This document shows, in pieces, positions 35,392-47,575 of a DNA stretch of 64,000 nt. Every line of letters begins with the position of its first letter. Within the stretch, counting starts at the first letter, position 1. The position numbers were made by a program, and so were the translations under genes. The notes beneath the pieces were generated by a model, which saw nothing but the letters and a program-made list of their open reading frames with translations, had not been told where the DNA came from and did no database searches. The stretch is from contig JAILWY010000021.1 in NCBI GenBank assembly GCA_022113835.1, positions 186,001-250,000 on the forward strand. The letters run 5' to 3'. The DNA comes from Atopsyche davidsoni. Lineage: Eukaryota > Arthropoda > Insecta > Trichoptera > Hydrobiosidae.

Positions 35392-37872
35392 GATAGAAGC
35401 TTCGTGAAGCGGAGAGGGAAGTGTTACCCGATCTTCGATGAGTTCGACAGGCGGTGAGTCAGCCGGAGCGTCTATTTGCAACAGGTTGCTCATGTAACTA
35501 ATATTAACCTGCGCTGGACGCGGCGGCGCTTGTGTGTCAGTGGGAAAGGTTACCTGACTTCCTCGGGGGAAGCGGTTAGGAGCATCGCCTCCATTGCTAG
35601 CACTTCGCCTTTGATCACTGCGCTAAATATCATTCATTCCATTCCATCTATCAAAAAGCTACAACGGCGCACATATCTACCAAAAAAACACGACTAACAG
35701 CCGAGCGATGATTAACCGAGAGCGCCCTTTTTTGAGTTGCAAAAACACCGGTAATAACCGTTCGGTTGTGTTGTAACGTGTGAAGGCAGCTTAAACGTCC
35801 CGAACTAGATCACAGAGTTTGTTAAGTATAAATTCCCTTGCAATCCTGTATTTTTGAATAGCTGTTATCTCGAGTTATGCCGTTCACTTCTGTTGAGAGT
35901 TTATATGGTTTTACCTAAACAAACAACGTAAAAGAGGACCCCATTGGCCAGTTACCGTTTGTGTCGCGACACATGTAGGCAGCTTGAGATTTATTGCGCT
36001 TTCAAATTGAACACACAAAAGACGTAAATAAAAACACAGTGTGGTGTTAAAGGGTTAATTAGTGCGCTATCCAGTTTGATCCGGAGGGGCGGCGGGTCCT
36101 CAAGCCGTGCGATTGACAATCTGAGGTCAAGTGGAGGAGCCGGAGGAAGCCGGAGTGCCAGGTCAGGAGTCGGGAGCGCTGATCAATATTAACTGCCGAG
36201 CGATAAATTCATTCCCGGGACAGTCGCCAGTGTCGAGGCTCACCGCTTATTTACGAAGGTGGGTGGGGGCATATTGCCTCTAGTGGTTAGCACAGTTGCT
36301 TGCGAACCCGCCTACTTGAACTATCTGTGATATAAAATGCATTTTAACCTGATTTATGAAACTGAGCGCCTTTCGTAAAGTACATGTTTTGTTGATACAT
36401 ATTTCTTGATAAATATAGTCTCGATGGGATTTACATATACTTCATGAAAAATGTTTCGCTGCTTCGTATAAACATTATAATAATAAAAAAAACCGTGGAA
36501 TGAAAATATATCCTTCTGCGTTGATTGTTCAATGCGGGTTTATTGAATATTTCCAATTTAACGATTTCAAGTTAAAAAAATATATGGTCGACAGCGTGAA
36601 ACGAGTATCTTTATAGCGATTGCGAGGGATGGGGAAATAAGATAAGTAAGCTCTTCGAAAAAAAAAACCATGATCGGGACTATAAAAAATACTAGTGGTT
36701 TGAAAGTTATATAAATGGCATAGTTCACTGACCTAATTGCGCTTCTTTGGAGACTGTCCAAAGTTCTGGTAAGAATTCAAAGGCATCGACCCATGAAGGA
36801 TGACTCATGAATGCCGCATGGATGTGTTCAATGGCTTTGCGTTACTATGCTACGTTATTTTTGTTAATTAATTATTTTATTGTCCATGAAAATAAAGAGT
36901 TTGCGAGGAACGTCTTCCGCAATTGAGTGTTCTTCATATTTTATATTTGTCTATCGGACGACTCTTCCGAGCAGTCGCATGCACTTACTGTTACCAAGTT
37001 GAGGAAACTATTAAGCTCGTAACATTCCGTAAACCGGTTGAAAGTGGTTATCAATATACGAATACAAAAATAATACATTGAAATGCCGGAGAAAATTATT
37101 ACAAAATAAAATTTATAACAAGTGATTGTTTTACTTATTTAAAAGTTATCGAAATATACACAAAACAAAAATTTTGAATTTTTTTGGGTACATCACATTG
37201 TCTTTGATTTCGACATTTCCTTTAAAAAAAAACCCTAGTACTGTTTCCATATTAACATTTACAGAATATCATTCTACACCCTTAAATAAATTAAATTAAC
37301 TTTGTATCGTAAATCCATTCACACGACATATAATGCGAGCAATACTTGACTACTCACGAGTCCTGAGTTAATTTCTCATTTGTTATTTACCCCTGACAGT
37401 CTATCACTCACGACTGGCAGAAGCAGTATCTACATTGTTCGCTCAAACATGCACATACTAATTCTCTCACTAAAAAATATGTTTTATACATTTTATTGCA
37501 TGACAGTACGATCGATGGTGTTATGAACACATGTTAATAGTACGGGGTTAAGTAATTCAATTAGTGCGGCTAAGTCTCTCAATGATATTTCGTAAAGTAA
37601 ACAAAACAAATTGACGTACAATACCAGGTGATGGCGGTTTATAAATAATAATAATGTAGAGTACTAAATAAATAGTAAATTTGTCGTAATTCTCCACGTG
37701 GTGAGACACGGGGGTAGGAACGTGCGGCCATTCATACGCGGAGGTGTGTACTCGGATACGGTTTAAACATTAGCCTGGGCGGAGTAGCGCGAGATTAGGG
37801 GAGAGATCACGCGAGGGGTCGTGCAGATAAAACAGAGAACGGGAATAGTAAGGTTTAAGAGTAAATGTTTAC
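35392..37872. other. Intergenic stretch, no gene recognised
   Basis: GC-richer segments at 35400-35640 and 36050-36270 carry several short open frames with no recognisable motif. The rest is AT-rich. Nothing further can be supported. Confidence 0.35.
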
Positions 37873-38710
37873 CTTTTCCGCTGCGCCTGGCGCGCGCGGG
37901 GCGGGGGCGCGGGGGGCCCCGGGGGGCGAGGGGGCGCCGCGAGCCTCCGGGAGCCTCCGGAGCCGCCGGGAGCCGCCGGGAGCCGCCGGGAGCCGCCGGG
38001 AGCCGCACGCCGGCACTTCTGCCGGAAATCAACAACGGCTCGCCCCGTCAGCTGCTGTCAGCCGCGCGACGCCATTGCCGCCATTGCCGCGTCTGCGCCG
38101 GGCGCCGAGCCGCCGGGGCGCCTCGAACCCACCCCACCCCCACCCCCGAGCCTTGCACCCCGCACCCCGCGCCCCACACTCATTTCACGCGTCACATTCA
38201 AAACAATTTCCTAATATCTTCAAACACACTTATTATTCACTTAAAATATTATTTTTACAAGTATAACAATTCTTTCAGTGGCAGCTGATTTAAACTTGGA
38301 ACGCTCGCTGTGTATTCCCGCACTGCTCAATCTATACGCGTAAGAGGGAGACGAGAGATCCGCGTCACGTCTGACTCAAATCTATACCGTGAAACCCATT
38401 CATCGTTGCCGAATCGAGCGTATTATTTTTATTTTTATTAATCACAACAAAAATTTAACTCAACTCGCGCGGATCATTTTATCGATTTATCTGAGTATTA
38501 TGAAAATACTACACACATTATTATTGTTGCAATTAGAGATTGTATTTCGACGCGCGTCGCGTGCAGCGAGCGAATCGATAGCCGCCGCGGCCGGGCGACT
38601 TTGCCCCTTGCGGCGCCCTGCGCAAGGGCCACCGGCTCGCCCCACTGCAAGTGCAGCGCGAGACAGAGACGGCCGCGCACCTCGCGCCGTCCCGCTCCGA
38701 CTCGTGACGT
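37873..38710 (-). promoter_or_regulatory. CpG-rich island, candidate promoter and leader exon
   Basis: Two very GC-rich blocks (37873-38190 and 38540-38710) stand out from AT-rich surroundings. On the minus strand the first block ends at 37873 with GGAAAAG followed by GTAAAC, a usable donor. Many CpG sites, a TGACGTCA-like site near 38705 and the lack of a plausible ATG-initiated frame suggest a promoter with an untranslated first exon. The nearest minus-strand gene downstream is the PDZ gene. The link is inference. Confidence 0.3.
37941..38007. repeat. Decamer tandem repeat, GAGCCGCCGG type
   Basis: About six to seven tandem copies of a 10-bp unit, the first two as GAGCCTCCGG. Because 10 is not a multiple of 3, it reads through all frames as Gly/Arg/Pro/Ala-rich sequence, which explains the overlapping open frames here. 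Confidence 0.85.
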
Positions 38711-40420
38711 CACAACCGATTTTGATTTTCTGTTCGACCCTGCGAGCTCCCGCGCGATCGATGCTTTACCTACTATAATAAAAAGAGTACAATATTTTTT
38801 TAAATTTTTTATTTGTGATTAGTCGATACACTCAATAACCTAACTATATATTATTTTACAAATATTCATAACACACTGGACCACAAATGTAAATATTTAA
38901 TTTAAACTTTGTGATATTTTATAAAAATATTTCACGGATTAAATAATAGAAAAAATATACACGACTAGACCCAAATGTAAAGCCATTTATTTTAATCAAA
39001 ATTTGATACCCAGGATTCCAGTTTTGATTTCTTACATTGCACATATCAACATTATAAAGCAGAAATATTTTTTAGGGTTAAACCATATTTTTAGCATAAC
39101 TTTGGTTTTATTGAACATTATAAAAATGTTGATAATACTACGAATAAACCAGGCTCAACGTTAGGAATGGGTACATGATCACAATGAATGCAAAAGCAAT
39201 GAAAATAACACGCAACGTGACTAATAGTCTATATAAGCAATGAGCCGCTGCAGGGTTGCAAAGCCCTGGACTCTACGCACAAGTCTTTGAGTCTCAAGAC
39301 TTTGATCTGAGATTTCTATGACAGCGAAACTTTTACTCGCTCTTATTTAAGTTAATAAATTATTTACAATAAATGTTTATCAAACTTTGTTTTATACATG
39401 GACTACTTCACACATTTCAGTTCGCGGTACGTCCACCAAGAAGAATTAATTTTAGTTTTATTTTTTCAAGTCGTACATAGCTTTACACTATATTGGATCT
39501 AATTTTCATTCAATTTCTTTGAAAAAGTTCACTAACATAGAACTGACCTAATCAAATAACCCATCTGATGGTCAGATACAATAAATTAAATATATTGATC
39601 ATTGAATGTCATCACAAGATATGTCAATCTGGTCTAGTGCTTCAGTTGGTGTCGAAGAACCTTCCTGAATACACGGGCCAAAGAGGATAGCTATATTATT
39701 ACTTAAGATAACTACCTAGAGCAGATTAACAGATATGAGCGTGAACTTTACGATTATCTTAAAGGTAAAGGATTATATGCTCCGAGGCTTAATGCACGGG
39801 ACTTAATTTTGGTCATAAAAAATATAGAAACAAAAAAAAGATACTACTTATAATTAACTTGTAGTTAAGATTTGCTTCAAAGAAAAGATTACTTTAAACA
39901 ACTCTTCAATTTAAACCAAAACGTGTGAAACGACTTAACTTAAATTACCCTGAAAACCTTAAATTTCAAAACAATTATTAAATATTTACCAGGAATATAA
40001 TATTTAAATGTAAGCAACTTCAAAAATACATTTCATGAAAAATATATTCACATGAATTATTTCTCACACAGTAACTTTATTGATAGGTGATATCAGTTGC
40101 ATATAATTATAAATAATACAAATATCTTCAGTACTCGTGTCTTAAAAGGTTAAAAGTAAGGTAATACTGATTGATTCATCATAGACCATACCAAAAGCTT
40201 AATGTGTGCAAATCTCCTGTTATAACCCATATTTAAGAATTTGGAGACTCCTTTCTTTACAATCTTATCGAAACTAACCATTTAAAATTATATAAGCACT
40301 GTGGCAACAATTTTTCTGTTGAATACATATTTTGCATGTAAAATCTGACTAAACAGATTTGAGTATGTCAAAGTGTAGAAATTTAATATGTTATATAAAA
40401 AATACCATGTAACAAATAAA
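38711..40420. other. Intergenic, no feature recognised
   Basis: Uniformly AT-rich sequence without open frames or repeats that I could delimit. Confidence 0.4.
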
Positions 40421-40898
40421 ATAGGCGTGACGACAGTATCAAAGAATCAAAGAAATAATTATTTTAAGGGAAAATACATATTAAAAGGATTTAAAAAACT
40501 GATTTAGTTTTATTTAAAAATCTAAGATTAATAAGATTTTCAACAAATTAAAAGGTTAAAATACTGCAATCGGCCATTTTGACTGAAACACCAATCACAG
40601 CGCATGACGTCATACCACCGTAAACAACTCTATGGTATTCAAATTGGTCTATGGTTTTCAATGCAAACACAATGACACGCCAGTTGAAATGTTAGTTAAT
40701 GACGTCAGAGCGGACGCGATGACGTCACGCCTCGCGATGTCGCGTTTTCGCGCACTTTTGAAAAAATATTATAAAAATGGCTTTAAACATCGTTAAACTC
40801 TAGTTTTTTACCGAAATAAAGTTTTTTTCGTAAATAGTAAACGTGTACCCCCATTATGGAAGAGGATTTGAAAATCTTTCGTCATGCCTATTATATTA
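40421..40898. mobile_element. Candidate MITE with CRE-like sites
   Basis: The ends AATAGGCGTGACGA (near 40420-40437) and CGTCATGCCTATTATA (near 40880-40897) are inverted over about 13 bases. The interior contains three TGACGTCA-type palindromes in a GC-richer block (40595-40760). Exact ends and a target duplication were not established. Confidence 0.35.
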
Positions 40899-41929
40899 AT
40901 AGAATATTAATCACTCCACTACAACCGGTCAATTAATAGTATGATATATGAGGTTAAAATTATTTTTTATAATGGCCTAAAATCGAAAGGAATAATTTTA
41001 TTATGAAAATCACAATTTCTCGTACATTAACAAATATATATAGTTTCTAGTTTGTTTTAATATACAGGTTACAAAAATATTACATAATTTTAAAAAATAA
41101 AAAAATGCTAACACATTCGCTACTGACCCGTTTTATTTAAACTTGAGTCAAATCTCAAGTGTCTTTGAGGAAGCATTCATGAATTCGTATTTTCTATGGC
41201 CTTTTGCATTTTATAAAATTAATTCATTATATTACAAATGTCATACATTACAAAAAAAATATTTAAAAAGGCATAATTTTAAAAAAAGACTGATTACATA
41301 CATATAGCACGAAAAACTGTTGATTTAACATTTATTCTTATCCAGAGTAAAATAACTTAACCTTTTCAAGATAACTTTAAATAAAAAACTCTAGCAATCA
41401 TATATCTGTTGTATAATTGCAACTAAGTCTTTTATTTATAAGATCCTCTGCTTTTATATATTTATTTTAAATAATTCGATTTCACTGTGGCACGCTCAAA
41501 GAAAAATGTCCAGCAGCGAATGCGTTAACAAAAAATGATTTGTTGATAGTCTTTTTGTATGGAATCACATCAGTCCACTATCACATTACGTTATGGAAAT
41601 GTACTAAGCGTTTGCCTCAGTCATATTTGCTGGTGGCAATATCTTGGATTCCTAATTCTATAAAAATCCACAAAAAACCTTAAAATATACAAATACATAT
41701 ATTGATATTTTTTGACACTTTGTAAACATTACTTATTATTCTTATTTATAAAGGGATAGTGAAAATATTTATTTGATACTGAAGTTAAAGAAGTCATTGA
41801 TACTATCCGTACAAATGATTTGACATACGTTTCAATCGTTTGTCTCTCTGATGGAAGTTTGATTATCTAACCACTTTTCTATATGATTGTTTTTGCTATA
41901 AACATGGTACACATTACAGTATAACATAT
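40899..41929. other. Intergenic, no feature recognised
   Basis: AT-rich with scattered short poly-A/T runs. No gene or bounded repeat was seen up to the LTR element. Confidence 0.4.
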
Positions 41930-42248
41930 TGTTACGTGATAGCTTGAAAACGAAGATCACGGAACGGTCGCAAACAAATAGAATCGATCGAAGCGCTTCT
42001 ACCGAGCTCCCGTACGTTCCAGAAACTTCTCGATGCATCGCCAAGCCATTCTTGAATGATCGAACGGCCGTCGTCTGGCAGGGGACAATACGCAGTCTTT
42101 TAGATATAAAAGGCGACCAGCGATCGGAGAGCGAGGGACAGTCCTCGACAGTGTTGATATAAATATTGTGAATACTCTGTATGTGAATAAGTTAAATTTA
42201 ACTAGTGTGAAATAAATAATCTTTTAATTGTGAACCCGACCAGTTACA
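41930..42248 (+). repeat. 5' LTR of the Gypsy element
   Basis: 319 bases from TGTTACGTGAT to CAGTTACA. It carries a TATA box (TATAAAA, 42105-42111), initiator-like CAGT sites near 42140-42150 and an AATAAA signal near 42210. It differs from the 3' LTR by a segment of about 33 bases near 42172-42208 that the 3' LTR lacks, and by an 8-base piece (GCGGTAGC) that only the 3' LTR has. Confidence 0.95.
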
Positions 42249-42263
42249 AAAAGTAGTACCGAC

Positions 42264-43037
42264 GTGAAACCATTGGAAAATACTCTCCAACATGACCACA
42301 AGCACGAAGCAACAAATTGTAGCATCAAAAGTGATCTGCCGACTTTTGATGGGAAAACCGTATGGGAGAAATATTTGGCACTATTCGAGACGGCGGCCAT
42401 GATCAACGGATGGTCAGTTATAAAAAAAGCATCCATATTGAGTCTTTTACTGCATGGCGACGCCTTCAGGGTATTGCAAACGATTCCGCTGGAGGACAAG
42501 GTCAACTACACTGAGCTGACCAAACGACTTGATATGCGCTTTGGTCATCGGTATATGGAACAGATTTACCGGTCCCAGTTAAAGAACCGCTACCAGAAAC
42601 CAACAGAATCACTCCAAGAGTTCAAGGCGGATATCGTGCGATTGGTGCGAAGCACCTACCCAACTGTTCCCGATGACGTCTATGAGAGCTTGGCGGTAGA
42701 AAAATTTAAAGACAGTCTGAGAGAAGTAGAGACACAACAGGCCGTGAAATTAGCCCGCCCGAAGACATTGAGTGACGCCTTGACTCAAGCCCTTGAGTTC
42801 GAGGCAGTCAAGCAATCACTAAGAAGCCATCCTCGCATCCGGGCCATAGAGGGCGTGGAATAAGCCCCGTCGAACCTATCAATAGAAGAAATAGTTCAGC
42901 GCGTATTGGAATCGCTTAAATCTAAGAAGTCTGAAAGACCTCGGTGTTGGAATTGTGGCCAGATTGGTCATTTGCGGATTCGCTGTCCCAGAAAACCTCA
43001 AAATGGAGGAAGGCATCAAGAATCTTCTGAAAACTAG
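42264..43037 (+). pseudogene. gag remnant of the Gypsy element
   Basis: A 199-codon frame runs to TAA at 42861-42863. It carries the T-F-D-G-K and W-E-K-Y-L type start of retrotransposon capsid proteins. The same frame continues past this stop to a CCHC zinc knuckle (C-W-N-C, H, C) at 42945-42986 and ends at TAG 43035-43037. A single in-frame stop therefore separates capsid from nucleocapsid. Confidence 0.85.
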
Positions 43038-43084
43038 AATAGATTGATGGGAAGGAGCAACCTTCGACCCGCACTACTAGCCTC

Positions 43085-43530
43085 CCGCGCCGTTCTGCAA
43101 GAGTCGCAACACTAAAGGGACTCACGGATAGCATATTTGTAAATAGATTGGTCAATGGAAGAAACCGGAAACTGCTATTGGACACCGGAGCAACAATGAC
43201 AATCCTACGGCCAGATATTGACATGTCTAAAGAGGGTTTGTTTCCCTCCAGATGGAAACTTCGTACTGCGACAGGCGAAGCGGCTTGCGCTCACTGCCGA
43301 ACAAATAGCGTTAGTGGGATGGATCGATCTTATGACGAAGTTGGGATTTAAAGACTTGAAAGAAGGAATCGTCAAAATTGATGGCGAAGAACTTGTCCTT
43401 GAGGTGAATGAGAACGGAACCAGACAAGTTATACTAGCAATGGACACGGTGGTACCAAAACGTAGCGAAATGATTGTGCAAGCTTACTTAAATGCCAAGC
43501 TTCCGCAAGGACTGATACTAATGCTCGAGC
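43085..43530 (+). pseudogene. Protease-region remnant of the Gypsy element
   Basis: An aspartic-protease signature D-T-G-A lies at 43181-43192 after L-L-L, as in retroelement proteases. The frame shifts near 43260, after which 43218-43559 continues the downstream part. It is interrupted at 43530 by a LINE insertion and resumes at 44742. Confidence 0.75.
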
Positions 43531-44730
43531 TCATGCTGGCCACATTCCACTGGACCTGATGATACAAGAGAGGCAAGCAATATACAATGTCAAGAAACGA
43601 GGCATCACAGATTTTCTTCCTAGTGACAGGAAATATCAAGGAGTAATTGACATCTTTTCATTGCCTCATCCGAGTCAGAGACATCAAAGTGACCTTTGAT
43701 ATTTTGACCAAGATATCCCTATGCCAAAAGACAATGAACTCACAATATACACGGACGGTAGCTTACTCGAGGGAAAGGTTGGAGCGGCTTTTGTTCCATA
43801 CGAAAACGGCCAAGAACTTTCTGCTAGAACAATGAAACTTGCCGACTAGTGTTCCGTATTTCAGAGTGAGCTCGTTGCTATTAATGAGGCTCTTCGCTGG
43901 ATATTACGAAAACCATCTGGCAGGTGGCAGTCAGTGAAAATACTCACTGATTGTCGCTCGGGGGTAGACAGTATATCTAAACAATCAACCAACCCTCTAA
44001 TAGTTAACATCCAGAAAAAGCTGAAAGAAATACAAGCAAGTGATGTTAACATCGAGATAGGCTGGATGAGAGCTCACGTTGGTCTTGTTAGCAACGAAAA
44101 ACCTGATGAAAAAGTTAAAGAAGCCACCAAAAAGAAGAGTAATTACGTATTTTCCGACTTTCCTCTGAGTTTCGCAAAAAATCTCCAGAGGAAAATTACA
44201 ATGGACACATGGAATGAAAGGTACACAAGCTCTCCACAAGGGAACGTAACAAAGAGTTTCTTTAATTCTGTTACGGACGCCGCTGTATACAGGAATACCT
44301 GCGGGATTAGCTTTGAATCAATCCAACTCCTAACGGGTCATGGAGTGATGAGAAGTTATCTCCGCAGGTTCCACTTGACGAGCGACGACACATGCCCTTG
44401 TGATGATATTACTCCACAAACAGTGATCCACCTTGTAAGTTCATGCCCCATCTTTAGCCTTCAGAGACACCAACTGGAGAGCCAATGCCGACAGGAGGGC
44501 CTGTGCCTGGATGACCTGAAGTCAGTGGCGAGACACCCACAGATGATGAAGTCACTGGATGGCTTCTTGAAGCGTGTAATCAGAACCATAAAGAGGATAA
44601 ACCAGGGGGTGTAGCTTTAGTCACTCCCATGTATAGCACAATTTCGCTTGGCTAGTTTGGAAAATTTCCCCAAATTGTGATGGCAAACCTTGTACATAAC
44701 AAGCTAGGTACCAAATCAATTAAAAAAAAA
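43531..44730 (+). mobile_element. 5'-truncated LINE with RNase H domain, inserted in the Gypsy element
   Basis: The target duplication AATGCTCGAGC lies at 43520-43530 and 44731-44741, and the insertion ends in a poly-A run. The first 60 bases encode the end of a reverse transcriptase (A-G-H-I-P-L-D-L, Q-E-R). From 43730 an RNase H domain follows (Y-T-D-G-S, then E-L-V-A-I-N-E-A, then T-D-C-R-S-G-V-D-S). A C-terminal Cys/His segment (C-P-C-D, H, C) ends at the stop 44612-44614. A stop and a frameshift near 43840-43930 split it. The layout fits I/R1-like elements. Confidence 0.88.
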
Positions 44731-45039
44731 AATGCTCGAGCCTGGAAATACGATACAAGCTCCTGGAGTCCTGGTCGCTAAGTCGCTGATACGTACGACA
44801 CAGGAAATACCAGTACGTTTGATTAACATCAATAATTTTCCTGTAGATCTGAAGAAAGGCAGTCCACTCCAAATTATTCTACAGTGTCCACAATAGTCCG
44901 ACAGTTGAAAGACACCCGTCGGGAGTAAATACGAAACTGCCCGAACACCTCCAGCGACTATAGGACGATTCCTGTCAAGAACTGACAGCAAAAAAGAAAC
45001 AAAATATTAATCTGAGAGTTAATCCGTCGGTATCAAGAT

Positions 45040-45785
45040 GTTTTCGAAGGCTCGAAAGAATTACGCGGCCGGACTAACATTGTGCGACATCGAATAGATA
45101 CAGGCGAAGTAACAACCGATTCGACAAGCACCGAGAAGGTTACCGCTGGCAAAAAGAGAAGAGGCTGAGCGAATTATTCAAGAAATGGACCAAGGAAAAA
45201 TTATTGAACGATCAAATAGTCCGTTGAACTCACCTGTCGTACTAGTTAAGAAAGACGGAACAACCCGTTTTTGCGTGGACTATTGGCAGCTTAACAACGT
45301 AACGAAGAAAGACAGCTACTCTCTGCCGCGAATAGACGACACTCTGGACTCCTTAGTTGGATGCAAAATGTTCTCAACCCTAGACCTTAAGAGTGGCTAC
45401 TGGCAGTACGATCTTGATCCGAAAGATAAAGAAAAGACGGCTTTCTTGACTGAAAATGGCCTTTGGAAGTTCACCGTAATGCCCTTTGGTCTATGCAACG
45501 CGCCTGCTACATTTGAGCGCCTAATGGAGAATGTACTTCGAGGATTGTCCTGGGAAACTTGTCTCATTTATCTTGACGATATTAAAGTGCTTGGAAGAAC
45601 TTTTGACGATCATTTGTAAAACTTAAAACAAATATTTCGACGACTTCAAGAAGCTAGCCTGAAACTTAATCCATCTAAGTGCAACTTATTTCAGAGGACA
45701 GTGAACTATTTCGGCCATGTGATATCTGCTCAAGGAGTTACTGTCGATCCCGAGAAAATAATAACCGTCAAAGAAAGGCCGGAGC
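45040..45785 (+). pseudogene. Reverse transcriptase remnant of the Gypsy element
   Basis: The frame 45185-45619 holds the core reverse-transcriptase motifs: F-C-V-D-Y, F-S-T-L-D-L-K-S-G-Y, M-P-F-G-L-C-N-A-P-A-T-F and the catalytic Y-L-D-D. TAA at 45617-45619 breaks it. The same frame then continues (K-L-N-P-S-K-C, F-G-H-V) to about 45785. Upstream sequence from 45040 needs frameshifts. Confidence 0.9.
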
Positions 45786-45874
45786 CTTAGGACAAAAACG
45801 GAACGGAAAGGAAAAAAATCGATGATTTGTTCCTGAGTTTGCAGACATCGTTAAACTTCTAATCAGATTAACCA

Positions 45875-45989
45875 ATTTCGATCGACCAGCACAATTTCGA
45901 TCGACTAGTTTGGAAAGTTTCCCCAAAATGTGATGACAAACCTTGTACATAACAAGCAAGGTACCAAACCTCTATATAAAAATAAAAAA
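45875..45989 (+). mobile_element. Short 3' LINE fragment (115 bp), second insertion
   Basis: The segment matches the last about 95 bases of the LINE at 43531-44730 (TAGTTTGGAAA, then TGATGACAAACCTTGTACAT) and ends A-rich. Its target duplication is AATCAGATTAACCA (45861-45874 and 45990-46003). It is a separate, extremely 5'-truncated insertion of the same family. Confidence 0.88.
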
Positions 45990-46003
45990 AATCAGATTAA
46001 CCA

Positions 46004-46608
46004 AGGAAAGCAATGAATTTGTGTGGAGCCAAAACCGCCAAACAGCATTTGACGAGCTATGAAAGAGACTAATCAGCGCCCCCATCCTGAGTTATCCGAA
46101 ACCAGACAAGAAATTTATCTTGGATACTGATTCGAGCAACGTGGGTATTGGAGGGGTCTTATCGCAAATGCAAGACGGCCATGAAAAAGTGATTGCGTAC
46201 TTTAGCAAAGTGTTATCAAAACCAGAGCGCAATTATTGTGTAACACGAAGAGAACTGCTTGCAGTCGTGAAGTTCGTCGAACATTTTCACAAATATCTCT
46301 ACGGGAGGAAATTCCTTCTCCGAACTGATCACGCTGCACTGATGTGGTTGCTACGATTCAAAAACCCCGAGAACCAAGTAGCAAGATGGATCGAAAGACT
46401 TCAAGAGTTCGATTTTGACACTGAACATCGAACAGGAACCGGTCATCGTAATGCTGATTCTCTATCAAGAAGGCCCTGCGCTGAAAACTGTGCTCATAAG
46501 AAAAATCAGCTACAGTCGAAAGTGACTGTACGTGATGACGATTGGTCCGAGACTGATGTGCTGATAGACCAAGAAAATGATCCGGAGTTAAAATACGTGC
46601 TCAAATAG
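46004..46608 (+). pseudogene. RNase H remnant of the Gypsy element
   Basis: From 46120 the frame reads D-T-D-S-S-N-V-G-I-G-G-V, then R-N-Y-C-V-T-R-R-E-L-L-A-V-V and R-T-D-H-A-A-L, the standard RNase H motifs of Ty3/Gypsy elements. The connector to the reverse transcriptase is broken by the LINE fragment and a stop near 46060. Confidence 0.88.
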
Positions 46609-46660
46609 AAGAGAGAGACATCAGCCAATCTGGGAAGAAATAGCCTCTTTATCTCCAAGC

Positions 46661-47450
46661 GTGAAAGCGTTTTGGGCACAGTGGAACTCCTTGACATTAG
46701 AAGGTAAATTGTTGAAGTACATCCTAGAAAATGATAATGGGATGCAAAAGAGGCTGCAGCTGGTCATTCCAAGGAAGAGGGTCGCCGAAGTGTTGAAACT
46801 AGTCCACGACGGAACATCCGGAGGCCATCTTGGGACCAGAAAAACCTTAGAAAAGATACGCGAACGGTTCTACTGGGTCAATTGCAAGGAAGACGTCCGC
46901 CAATGGACCACAACGCAAACGAAGAGCACCTATGCGTCAATACAACGTTGGGAGCCCATTTGAGAGAATAGCGATCGATGTAGCGGGCCCGTTTCCTACA
47001 TCAAAAGCTGGAAACAAATACATCTTGGTGACGATGGACTACTTCAGTAAATGGGTGGAGGCATACGCCATTCCGAACTAAGAAGCCGTTACTGTCGCTG
47101 ACGTTATTGTGAAGGAATGGATCTGCCGATTTGGCGTTCCGATGGAGTTGCATTCTGACCAAGGGAGAAATTTTGAATTGTCTGTTTTTCAGGGAGTGTT
47201 TGAAACTCTAGGCATTCGAAAGACGAGGACAACAGCACTACATCCGCAATCTGACGGAATGGTTGAAAGAATGAACCAGACTATGGGTAAATATTTATCC
47301 AAAGTTGTTGCTGATCATCAAAGAGATTGGGACCGACACCTGCACCTGTTCTTATTAGCGTATAGTGCGAAGTATGCTCGAGGAACTATTCCAGCATACG
47401 GGAATTGAGATCCTAGTATGCTGCCGTCATCTCTGGGTCAGCGGAATGGA
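46661..47450 (+). pseudogene. Integrase remnant of the Gypsy element
   Basis: 46661-46963 keeps the H-x-H side of the zinc-binding region (V-H-D-G, G-G-H-L-G) and then shifts frame where the Cys pair should be. Catalytic-core pieces follow: I-D-V-A-G-P-F near 46975 and H-S-D-Q-G-R-N-F at 47152, with a Glu in M-V-E-R-M-N. Stops at 47080 and 47406 and loss of the C-terminal part make it non-functional. Confidence 0.88.
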
Positions 47451-47575
47451 GCGAAGGACAATTCGATGCTATTTTGATGCAACCACTGGATGTCAACATG
47501 GACCAGACTGCTGCTACCTACACGAGAAAAGATAACGAGTGTTCCGGGACGGAACAATGCCTGAGGAGGGGGTAG

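Noticed and set aside
37821..38288. Overlapping plus-strand frames of 155 and 133 codons and a minus-strand frame of 90
   Set aside because: All are produced by the GC-rich decamer repeat. They are Gly/Arg/Pro/Ala-rich with no motif, and several frames are open at once.
39240..39310. Possible tRNA-like fold near GCCGCTGCAGGGTTGC
   Set aside because: No cloverleaf with matching acceptor and T-arm could be drawn. No tRNA gene was supported anywhere in the window.
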